Positions 56,820 to 64,000 of a DNA stretch of 64,000 nt are shown piece by piece (positions within the stretch are counted from its first letter, which is position 1; every line of letters begins with the position of its first letter). Source of the DNA: Umezawaea sp049997955 (lineage in GTDB: Bacteria; Actinomycetota; Actinomycetes; Mycobacteriales; Pseudonocardiaceae); NCBI GenBank assembly GCA_049997955.1, contig JAEBDY010000018.1, positions 1 through 64,000 of the forward strand. Direction: 5' to 3'. The translations under genes were made by a program, and so were the position numbers. The notes under the pieces are model-generated. The model was not told the origin of the DNA, did no database searches, and was given only the letters and a program-made list of their open reading frames with translations.

Positions 56820-59800
56820 TCACCGCTCGCCACTGGTGGAGGACAACCCGAGCCGGAGCCGGTCCTGCTCCGAGAGCATCGCGAACGGCGACGCCTCGGC
56901 GCGCACCGGCTCCGCGGCCTCCGGCGTTCCGACGGCCTCGCCGAGCGCCTGCACCGTCGGGTGCCGGTTGAGCTGCTGCAAGCCGACGACGAGCCCCTTC
57001 GTCCGCGCCTGCCCCACGACCTGGATGCTGCGGATGGAATCGCCGCCCAGGTCGAAGAAGTTGTCGTGCCGACCGACCCGGTCCACGCCCAGCACCCCGG
57101 CCCAGATCCCGGCCAGCAGCTCCTCCACGTCGCCGACCGGCGGCACGTACTCCTCCGCGGTGTCCTGCCGCGTCTCCTTCGGCTCCGGCAGCGCGCGCCG
57201 GTCGATCTTGGCCCGCGGGGTGAGCGGCAGCGCGTCGAGGAACACGAACAGCCGCGGCACCATGTAGCCGGGCAGCCGCTTCCCGAGCCACGTCCTCATG
57301 TCCCCGGACGTCGGGGCGGCGCCGTCCACGACCAGGTAACCCACCAGGTCGATGCCCGCCGTGGTGTTCGCCCGCGTGACGACCACGCACTCGCGCACGT
57401 CGGGGTGCTCGCGCAGGGCCGTCTCGACCTCGCCCAGCTCCACCCGGTACCCGCGCACCTTGACCATGTGGTCGGTGCGGCCGAAGAACTCCACCTTGCC
57501 GTCGACCGACCAGCGGCCCCGGTCGCCGGTGCGGTACAGGCGTTCCCCGGCGCGGAACGGGTGCGGCACGAAGCGCTCCGCCGTCAACCCCGGCCTGCCG
57601 AGGTAGCCGCGCGCCAGGCACGGGCCCGACACGTACAGCTCGCCGGACGAGCCGACCGGCACCGGCAACCCGGCCTCGTCCAGCACCCACACCTGCGTGT
57701 TGACCAGCGGAGAACCCAGCGGCAGCGCTCCGGAGGGCACGTTCCCGCGGGTGTAGACGCCGCACACCGAGAACGTCGTGGTCTCCGTCGGCCCCCAGCA
57801 GTTCACCAGCTCCAGATCGGGGCAGCGCTCCAGGACCTTCGCCACGTGGCTCGGCGACACCGTCTCGCTGCCGGTCAGGAAGCGGCGCAGGCCGTCGAAC
57901 GCCTGGGGTTCGTGGTCCACCAGCAGCGCGAACAGCGACGCCGTCGCGTGCAGCACCGTCACGTCCGACTCGACGACCCACTCGGCGATCTCCCGCGGCC
58001 CGTACTGCACCGGCGGTGCCAGCACCAGGCGCGCGCCGCCCACCAGCGGCGCCCACACCTCGAACGTCGAGTTGTCGAAGGACAGCGGCGCCAGCTGGAG
58101 CAGGGTGTCATTCGGGTCGAGGGTGAGGAACTCGCCGCCGTGCATCAGCTCGGTGACGTTGCGGTGCCGGGTGGACACGCCCTTGGGCTGTCCCGTCGAG
58201 CCGGACGTGAAGATCACGTAGAAGCCGTTGTCCAGCACAGCGCCGCCGTCGAGGTTCCCGTCGTCGCCGTCGGTCCACAGCGCGTCGTCCGCGACGAGCA
58301 CCCGCCACGGGCCTTCGGGCACCTTGTCGACGGCCTTCTCGCCCGCGAGCACGAGCTGGGCGGAGACCTCCCGCAGCATGTAGGCCATGCGGTCGACGGG
58401 GAACTCCGGCTCGATCGGGACGTAGATCCCGCCCGCCTTGAGGACGGCGAGCAGGCTGGTGATCATGGCGAGCGAGCGGTCCTGGCACAGCGCCACCGGG
58501 ACGTCCGGACCGACGCCGAGGTCGCGCAGCCGCCGGGCGAGCCGGTTCGCCCGCGCGTTCAACTCGCCGTAGGTCAGGGACATCCCGCCCGACTCCACCG
58601 CGATCGCGTCCGGTCGCTCGGCGGCGCGGTCCTCGACCATCCGGTGCACGAGGACCTGCGGCACCTCGCCCTCGTTGGCGTTCCACGACTCCAGCAGCCC
58701 GCGCTCGTCCTCGCCGAGCAGCGGCGCCCACCGGTGCCGCGCGTCCGGGTCGGCGACCATCTGCTCCATCACGCGCAGGTAGTAGTCGCGGTAGAGCAGG
58801 ACCTGGTCCGGTACCAGGACTTCGGTGTGGTAGTCCATGCCGAACAGGAGCTGGTTGGAGTACGGGTTGCGGATCACGCCGACGTTGAGCGGGAAGTTGG
58901 TCGGCTCGGCCCGGTCCGTGGTGAAGCTGTCGATCTTCTCGTCCGCGATGCGCATGAGACCGGGCCCGAAAGCCCTGTCCAGCACGTGGAAGTGGTTGTG
59001 GACGAAGTTCACCTCGAACAGCGGCTCGCCGCCGACCTCCCGCTGGAGCGCGCCGAGCGGGTAGCGCCGGTGCGGCAGCAGTGCGCGTTCGGTGTCGAAG
59101 ACGGCCTGGACCAGGTCGCGCCAGGTGCCGTCCGGCAGCTCGATGCGGAACGGCACGGTGTTGAGGAACATGCCGCGCACCTCGGTGGCGCCTTCCTCCT
59201 CCAGCCGACCGTTGGCGGTGAGCCCGACCAGGAGGTCGGACGACCCGGTGACGAGGCTCATCACCTTCAGGTGCGCCACCAGCAGCACGGCCTTGAGCGG
59301 CACGGAGCACTCGCGGGCCAGCTGGCGCAGCCCGTCGCACAGGTCGTCCGGCAGCAGGGTCTCGACGGAGCCGTACCCCTGGTCGGGGTGGTGCTCGCGC
59401 CACTCGTGCTCCTGCGCTCGCCCGGTGAGGCTCGTGGGTCGGTCGGTGGGCCAGCGGGGCAGGCGGCAGTCGGGCCGGTCGCTGACGCGGTCCAGCCAGA
59501 ACGTCCGGCTCTCCTCGGAGGCCAGGGTTTCCCGTTCCGCGGCGATGAAGTCGCGGTAGGCCGACACCGGCGGGACGAGCACCGGGTCCTCGCCCGCCAG
59601 CAACCGCTGGTACACCTCGGCGATCTCGGAGATGGTGGAGTGCAGGCTCCACCCGTCGAAGATGGCGTGGTGCTCGGTGATCGTCCACTGGAACGACTCG
59701 TCGGTCAGCCGGTGCAGGGCGAAGCGCAGCAGCAGCGGCCGGGAGTGGTCGAACGGACGGCGGCGCTCGGAGAGCACGTACTCGTCGAGCGCCTCGTCCC

Positions 59801-62800
59801 TGGCCGCCTCGTCCAGGTGGCGCAGGTCGGCGACGGTGAAGGGCATCTCCGCGGTCTCGTGCACCAGCTGCATCGGCTCGCTGAAACCGCTGAGGTCGAA
59901 GGAGGTGCGCAGGATCGGGTGGCGCGCGATGACCCGTGCGGTCGCCTCCTTGAAGCGATCCGGGTCGAACGGTCCGACGATCCGCAGCCCGTCCAGGTTG
60001 TGGTAGGCCCGGCGCTCCTGGTTGAGCTCCATCTCGTAGACCATGCCGACCTGGAGCTCCGCCATCGGGTAGGCGTCGACCAGGCCGTCGGGCAGCAGCG
60101 CACGGTCCTCTTCGGACACCATCGCGAACGGTTCGCGCACAACGGGTCGGGCGTCGGCCTCCGGTGCCGCGGCCTCCACCACGACCGTCGCGAGCCCGGC
60201 CGTCGTGGGGCTGCGGAACAGGTCCTGGAGGTCGAACGAGAGTCCGCTCCCCCTCGCCTGGCCGAGCACCTGGATGCTGCGGATGGAATCGCCGCCCAGG
60301 TCGAAGAAGTTGTCGTGCCGACCGACCCGGTCCACGCCCAGCACCCGTTGCCAGATCCCGGCCAGCAGCTCCTCGGTGGCGCCGACCGGCGGCACGTACT
60401 CCTGCGCCAGTTCCGGGCGGACGGCCTCGGGTTCGGGCAGGGCCTTGCGGTCCACCTTGCCCTGCGGGGTCAGGGGCAGCGCGTCCAGGACGACGAAGTG
60501 CCGGGGCACCATGTAGTCCGGCAGCCGCTTGCGCAGCCAGGCGCGCAGCTCGTCCGTCGAGGGCGCCACGCCGTCGGGGACCAGGTAGCCCGCCAGGTCG
60601 GTCTGCCCGTCGGCGCCGGTGCGGGCGACGACCGCCGCTTCCAGCAGACCGGGATGGGTGCCCAGCACGGCTTCGACCTCGCCGGTCTCGATGCGGTAGC
60701 CGCGGATCTTCACCTGGGCGTCGGCGCGGCCGACGTACTCCAGCCCGCCGCGCGCGGTCCAGCGGCCGAGGTCACCGCTGCGGTAGAGGCGCCCGCCCGC
60801 GCCGCCCGCGCGGTGGTCGGCCACGAAGCGCTCGGCGGTCAGGCCGGGCAGCCCGGTGTAGCCGCGGGCCAGTCCCGCGCCGCCGACGTGGATCTCGCCC
60901 GTCACGCCGATCGGGCAGGGACGGCCGTGCGCGTCCAGCACGTGCACGCTCAGGTCGGGCAGTGGCCGCCCGATCCGGCTCAGCTCGCGGTCGAGGTCGT
61001 CCTCGGCCAGTTCCAGGTACGTGACGTGGACGGTGGTCTCGGTGATGCCGTACATGTTCACCAGCAGGGGTGACGCGTACCCGTGCCGAGCAGCCCACCG
61101 CCGCACCGACGGCCGGTGCAGGGCTTCGCCGCCGAACACCACCGCGCGCAGGGACAACCCGCCCGCCGCCCGCTCGTCGGCCGTCTCGAACTGGCGGAAC
61201 GCCGACGGCGTCTGGCTCAGGATCGTCACGGCCTCGTCGCGCACCAGCGCGTGGAACGCCTCCACGTCCCGGCTGACCGCGTACGGCACCACGACCAGGC
61301 GTCCGCCCGTGGTGAGCGCGCCCCACATCTCCCAGACGGAGAAGTCGAACGCGAAGCTGTGGAACAGGGTCCACACGTCGTCCTGCCCGAAGGGCAGGTT
61401 CTCCCGCACACCCGCGATGAGCCGGGTGACGTTCCGGTGGGTGATCGTCGTGCCCTTGGGGCGCCCGGTCGACCCGGACGTGAAGATGACGTAGCAGCCG
61501 TTGTCGGGGTCGACCTCGGGCAGGGCGACGTCTTCCGCGGTCACCTCGTCGTCGACGTCGACGACCTGCCACGGGCCGTCGGGAACGGCCGCCGCGGTCG
61601 GCTGGTGGACGAGGACGACCTCCGCGCCGACCGAGTCGAGCATGAAGGCCATGCGGTCCGCGGGGAACGCCGTGTCGAGCGGCACGTACACGCCGCCCGC
61701 CTTCAGCACCGCGAGGCACGCCACCACCATGTCCGGCGAGCGCTCCAGGCAGACCCCGACGCAGGCCTCCGGCCCCACGCCCAGCGCGCGCAACCGGAGC
61801 GCCAGCGCCGAGGCGCGCCGCTCCAGCTCCCCGTATGTCCACGTCACCCCGGCACCGGACAGCGCCACCGCGTCCGGCCGCTCGGCGGCGCTGCGCGCGA
61901 CGAACCCGTGCACGGTCCCGACGGGCAGCCGCCGCTCCGCGCCGGACCACGACGCCACCTGCTCGGCCTCGTCGGCGGACAGCAGGTCGACCTCGCTCAG
62001 CGGCAGGTCGGGTTCGGTGACGACCCGGCGGAGCAGGGTCTCCCAGTGGCCGACGAAGGCCTTGACGGTGTCCGCGTCGAACAGGTCGGTCGAGTACTCG
62101 ACCTCCAGCCGCAGCCCGGTGGCGCCGCGGAAGACCGACCAGGTGAGGTCGTACTTCGCCGTGCCGGTGGACACCGTGCTCCGCTCGAAGGAGACGTCGT
62201 CGTCCAGGACTCCGGAGTCGTCCTCCTCGTGCAGGGCGAAGGCGACCTGGACGACGGGGCTGTAGCCGAGGTCGCGCTGCGGGTGCAGGTGGTTCACCGC
62301 GAGGTCGAACGGCATCCGGCTGCGCGACAGGGCGTTCAGGACGTCGACGCGGGTGCGGGAGACGAGCTCGCGGTACGACGGGTCGTTCGCCAGGCTGGTG
62401 CGGACGACGAGCGAGTCCGCGAAGAAGCCGACCAGCTCGTCGAGGGCCGCGGGACCTCGGCCCGCCGTCGGGGACCCGAGCACGATGTCGTCACCGCCGG
62501 AGTGCCGGGCGACGAGCATCTGGAACGCGGCGACGAGGGCGACGTACGGCGTGACGCCCTCGTCCGCGGCGAACTTCTCCAGTTCCGCGAGGGGAGCGCC
62601 TGCCAGGGCGAAGTGCTCGGTGCGACCGCGGTAGCTCAGCTCGGCGGGTCGGGGGCGGTCGGCGCCGAGGTCCAGGACGGCGGGCGCGCCGTCCAGGGCG
62701 CGCGTCCACGCCTCCAGGGACCGGGTGGCGGCGGGGCCCTCCATCGAGTCGCGCTGCCAGAGCGCGTAGTCGGCGTACTGGACGGTCAGCGGCTCGCGCG

Positions 62801-63323
62801 GCGCGGCCCCGGTCCGGTAGGCCTCCACGAGCTGGCGCTGGAACACCTCGACGGACCAGCCGTCGGAAGCGATGTGGTGGAACGTCAGCTGGAGCCAGTG
62901 CGAGTCCTCGGCCAAGCGGAGGAGGTTCGCGCGCAGCATCGGCCCCTCGGACAGGTCGAAGGGGCGGCGCGCGTCCTCCTCGATCAGCCGCAGCGCGTCA
63001 GCCTCGGTCAGGTCGGTGATCGGGCAGGCCAGCTCCCGGTGGTCCGACACCCTCTGGCGGGGGCCGTCTGCGCCTTCCTCGACCACCGTGAACAGCACGT
63101 CGTGGCGGGCGGCCACGGAGGTGACCGCGGCGGCGAGCCGACCGGCGTCCACCGGACCGGTGAACCGCAGGGTGACGGGCATGTTGTAGACGGGGCTGCC
63201 CGCCAGCCACCGGTCCAGGAACCACAGGCGCTGCTGTCCGTAGGAGAGCGGACCCCGTTCGGCGGCACGGGTGCGCAGGACCGCGGGGGCAGGAATCTGC
63301 CTGTCCTGGTGGAGGCTTCCCAT
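56820..63323 (-). CDS. Two-module NRPS (C-A-PCP-C-A-PCP), modules 1-2
   Basis: 2167 residues. C1 (about 15-445; HHIASDGWS) opens the protein, so an upstream donor, acyl or peptidyl, is expected. A1 (470-960): code by eye DFWSVGMVHK, Thr-like. PCP1 FFDLGGDSI, Ser near 1013. C2 (HHAIFDGWS), A2 (1530-2020): DNFHFTCTFK, which I cannot assign, PCP2 Ser near 2096. The C-terminal tail (SPFAMLSEQDRLRLGL) matches the start of the PCP-to-C linkers inside the next protein, so the line continues directly into module 3. ATG 63323 was chosen because AAAGGGA lies six bases upstream; GTG 63347 is possible but has no ribosome site. It is the first gene of the operon. The donor for C1 is probably the PCP-C-A-PCP protein. 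Confidence 0.95.
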   Translation of the reverse strand: MGSLHQDRQIPAPAVLRTRAAERGPLSYGQQRLWFLDRWLAGSPVYNMPVTLRFTGPVDAGRLAAAVTSVAARHDVLFTVVEEGADGPRQRVSDHRELACPITDLTEADALRLIEEDARRPFDLSEGPMLRANLLRLAEDSHWLQLTFHHIASDGWSVEVFQRQLVEAYRTGAAPREPLTVQYADYALWQRDSMEGPAATRSLEAWTRALDGAPAVLDLGADRPRPAELSYRGRTEHFALAGAPLAELEKFAADEGVTPYVALVAAFQMLVARHSGGDDIVLGSPTAGRGPAALDELVGFFADSLVVRTSLANDPSYRELVSRTRVDVLNALSRSRMPFDLAVNHLHPQRDLGYSPVVQVAFALHEEDDSGVLDDDVSFERSTVSTGTAKYDLTWSVFRGATGLRLEVEYSTDLFDADTVKAFVGHWETLLRRVVTEPDLPLSEVDLLSADEAEQVASWSGAERRLPVGTVHGFVARSAAERPDAVALSGAGVTWTYGELERRASALALRLRALGVGPEACVGVCLERSPDMVVACLAVLKAGGVYVPLDTAFPADRMAFMLDSVGAEVVLVHQPTAAAVPDGPWQVVDVDDEVTAEDVALPEVDPDNGCYVIFTSGSTGRPKGTTITHRNVTRLIAGVRENLPFGQDDVWTLFHSFAFDFSVWEMWGALTTGGRLVVVPYAVSRDVEAFHALVRDEAVTILSQTPSAFRQFETADERAAGGLSLRAVVFGGEALHRPSVRRWAARHGYASPLLVNMYGITETTVHVTYLELAEDDLDRELSRIGRPLPDLSVHVLDAHGRPCPIGVTGEIHVGGAGLARGYTGLPGLTAERFVADHRAGGAGGRLYRSGDLGRWTARGGLEYVGRADAQVKIRGYRIETGEVEAVLGTHPGLLEAAVVARTGADGQTDLAGYLVPDGVAPSTDELRAWLRKRLPDYMVPRHFVVLDALPLTPQGKVDRKALPEPEAVRPELAQEYVPPVGATEELLAGIWQRVLGVDRVGRHDNFFDLGGDSIRSIQVLGQARGSGLSFDLQDLFRSPTTAGLATVVVEAAAPEADARPVVREPFAMVSEEDRALLPDGLVDAYPMAELQVGMVYEMELNQERRAYHNLDGLRIVGPFDPDRFKEATARVIARHPILRTSFDLSGFSEPMQLVHETAEMPFTVADLRHLDEAARDEALDEYVLSERRRPFDHSRPLLLRFALHRLTDESFQWTITEHHAIFDGWSLHSTISEIAEVYQRLLAGEDPVLVPPVSAYRDFIAAERETLASEESRTFWLDRVSDRPDCRLPRWPTDRPTSLTGRAQEHEWREHHPDQGYGSVETLLPDDLCDGLRQLARECSVPLKAVLLVAHLKVMSLVTGSSDLLVGLTANGRLEEEGATEVRGMFLNTVPFRIELPDGTWRDLVQAVFDTERALLPHRRYPLGALQREVGGEPLFEVNFVHNHFHVLDRAFGPGLMRIADEKIDSFTTDRAEPTNFPLNVGVIRNPYSNQLLFGMDYHTEVLVPDQVLLYRDYYLRVMEQMVADPDARHRWAPLLGEDERGLLESWNANEGEVPQVLVHRMVEDRAAERPDAIAVESGGMSLTYGELNARANRLARRLRDLGVGPDVPVALCQDRSLAMITSLLAVLKAGGIYVPIEPEFPVDRMAYMLREVSAQLVLAGEKAVDKVPEGPWRVLVADDALWTDGDDGNLDGGAVLDNGFYVIFTSGSTGQPKGVSTRHRNVTELMHGGEFLTLDPNDTLLQLAPLSFDNSTFEVWAPLVGGARLVLAPPVQYGPREIAEWVVESDVTVLHATASLFALLVDHEPQAFDGLRRFLTGSETVSPSHVAKVLERCPDLELVNCWGPTETTTFSVCGVYTRGNVPSGALPLGSPLVNTQVWVLDEAGLPVPVGSSGELYVSGPCLARGYLGRPGLTAERFVPHPFRAGERLYRTGDRGRWSVDGKVEFFGRTDHMVKVRGYRVELGEVETALREHPDVRECVVVTRANTTAGIDLVGYLVVDGAAPTSGDMRTWLGKRLPGYMVPRLFVFLDALPLTPRAKIDRRALPEPKETRQDTAEEYVPPVGDVEELLAGIWAGVLGVDRVGRHDNFFDLGGDSIRSIQVVGQARTKGLVVGLQQLNRHPTVQALGEAVGTPEAAEPVRAEASPFAMLSEQDRLRLGLSSTSGER

Positions 63324-63627
63324 GAGTATTCCCTTTCCTGCCGACACGCGTTAACCGGCTGTTTTCCACCAAAGGGGTCGCCACGAACACTAGGGAGCCC
63401 GAATCGAACAGGTCAACAGAGCGCACGAAGTCAAAAGGAGGACGATGGATCGACAATAGTCCCCGAATAGAATCGGCCTCCGGCGAGAATAGCGGCATCG
63501 AAAGTGATAGCCGGGCAATCGCGCACAGAAAGCACGGCGGCCCACAATGCTATGAATCCGGGCAGACCGAGGAAAAGTCTGCGCTGTCCCGCCGGCGACT
63601 TCCGCCCGGCGAACGGGAGGAAGAGCT
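63324..63627. other. Divergent intergenic region
   Basis: About 300 bp separates the NRPS operon from the plus-strand hydrolase. It is AT-richer than the genes and holds the candidate operon promoter. It must also contain the promoter of the hydrolase, which I could not place. An open frame on the minus strand at 63390-63770 runs through both this region and the hydrolase and has no protein resemblance. Confidence 0.6.
63387..63416 (-). promoter_or_regulatory. Candidate sigma-70-type promoter of the biosynthetic operon
   Basis: On the minus strand TTGACC (63416-63411) is followed after 18 bases by TAGTGT (63392-63387). Transcription would start near 63380, leaving a leader of about 57 nt before ATG 63323. 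The spacing and the locally lower GC content support it, but it is a visual match only. A second TTGAC lies 18 bases upstream of the first. Confidence 0.45.
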
Positions 63628-64000
63628 ATGGCCAAGCAGAAGCTCCAGGCACGCGGACCGGTCGACGGTTTCCTGGAGGGCCACGCCGGGCTCAGGATCG
63701 ACAACGCGAGGCTGCTCGGCCGCCTGGACGAGTTGTCGAAGATCGGCGCCGATCCCGCGGGCGGGATCACCCGGCTGGGGCTCGGCCCCCAGGAGAACGC
63801 GGCGATGGACTACCTCCGCGACCTGTGCGTCGAGGCCGGGCTGAGGGCCGAGACCGACCCCGCGGGAAACCTGCTGGTCCACCGCCCGCGCACGCGGCTC
63901 GGCGCGGCGCCCGTGCTGCTCGTCGGCTCCCACGTGGACACCGTGGTGCAGGGCGGCTGGCTGGACGGGGCCTACGGGGTGATCGCCGCGCTGGAGGTGC
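63628..64000 (+). CDS. N-carbamoyl-amino-acid hydrolase / allantoate amidohydrolase family, N-terminal part
   Basis: The reading starts at ATG 63628 behind GGGAGG and is still open at the window end (124 codons seen). The peptide has a helical start with NARLLGRLDELSKIG, then GITRLGLGPQENAAMDYLRD, GNLLVHRP and VGSHVDTVVQGGWLDGAYGV. The last is the first metal-binding stretch (His, Asp) of the M20-like di-metal hydantoinase/carbamoylase and allantoate amidohydrolase family, which cleaves N-carbamoyl groups from amino acids. It is divergent from the NRPS operon and shares its promoter region, so it may belong to the cluster, for example in making an unusual amino acid, or be a neighbour. The rest of the active site is outside the window. 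Confidence 0.85.
   Translation, partial: MAKQKLQARGPVDGFLEGHAGLRIDNARLLGRLDELSKIGADPAGGITRLGLGPQENAAMDYLRDLCVEAGLRAETDPAGNLLVHRPRTRLGAAPVLLVGSHVDTVVQGGWLDGAYGVIAALEV

Noticed and set aside
44855..56971. A 4038-codon open frame on the plus strand opposite the six-module NRPS (also 6955-12978 and 36692-44809)
   Set aside because: Very high G+C at third positions removes stop codons on the opposite strand. The translations are low-complexity Arg/Gly/Val/His-rich with no domain, while the minus strand gives continuous, motif-complete NRPS and PKS.
50270..60080. Dual condensation/epimerisation function for C2-C5, suggested by GGDSI in the preceding carriers
   Set aside because: I do not see the extra N-terminal HHxxxxGD motif of dual domains, and no separate E domain exists; left open, not claimed.
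1..64000. CRISPR arrays or riboswitches
   Set aside because: No regularly spaced short repeats and no recognisable leader structures were seen; the only long repeats are homologous NRPS and PKS modules.

Overview
The window is very GC-rich DNA coding densely with G/C third positions and GTG/TTG as well as ATG starts. It looks like the chromosome of a secondary-metabolite-producing actinomycete. The Pseudonocardiales style of the proteins is only an impression; I cannot name a genus.

Left flank (1-4283). This holds the 3' end of an IS5-type transposase, then the 3' half of a tRNA-Arg(CCG) without its 5' half. The latter looks like an attachment-site scar, has short direct repeats on both sides, and is followed by a frameshifted remnant of a phage-type integrase. 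Next come a tyrosine recombinase coupled to an AbrB/MazE-like gene, an intact tRNA-Leu(GAG), and an M20 peptidase gene facing a hairpin that probably ends it. This reads as an eroded integration hotspot.

Biosynthetic cluster (4406-63323, all minus strand). Thirteen genes with gaps of 1-62 bp or overlaps probably form one transcription unit of about 59 kb, fired from a promoter near 63.39 kb. In transcription order they are: a two-module NRPS (C-A-PCP-C-A-PCP); a six-module NRPS with terminal thioesterase; a NodU/CmcH-type carbamoyltransferase; a PCP-C-A-PCP NRPS; an MbtH protein; an MFS exporter; a type II thioesterase; a seryl-tRNA-synthetase-like amino acid:[carrier protein] ligase; a PLP aminotransferase; a cytochrome P450; a PKS with a KSQ loading module and two KS-AT-DH-KR-ACP modules; a PKS with one fully reducing KS-AT-DH-ER-KR-ACP module; and a fusion of a type II thioesterase to an FMN-dependent 2-hydroxyacid oxidase.

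How they may work together (inference). The PKS pair should build a C8 octa-4,6-dienoyl chain. No acyl-AMP ligase is present to pass it to the NRPS as an N-acyl cap. A thioesterase fused to a hydroxyacid oxidase, plus a P450 and an aminotransferase, would instead allow release, 2-hydroxylation, 2-oxidation and transamination, giving a polyketide-derived alpha-amino acid. Separately, the synthetase-like ligase could charge the free N-terminal PCP of the PCP-C-A-PCP protein, whose dipeptide would feed the eight-module line. By-eye pocket codes give Thr-like sites in modules 1 and 4, a related unknown pair in modules 2 and 3, and four near-identical unusual pockets in modules 5-8 that lack the usual Asp235 but carry two acidic residues expected for a basic side chain. 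The product would be a carbamoylated peptide of about ten residues with a repeated, possibly cationic, C-terminal half. I do not recognise it as a known compound.

Right edge (63324-64000). A divergent promoter region of about 0.3 kb is followed by the start of a plus-strand N-carbamoyl-amino-acid-hydrolase/allantoate-amidohydrolase-type gene cut by the window end. No pathway regulator lies inside the window.
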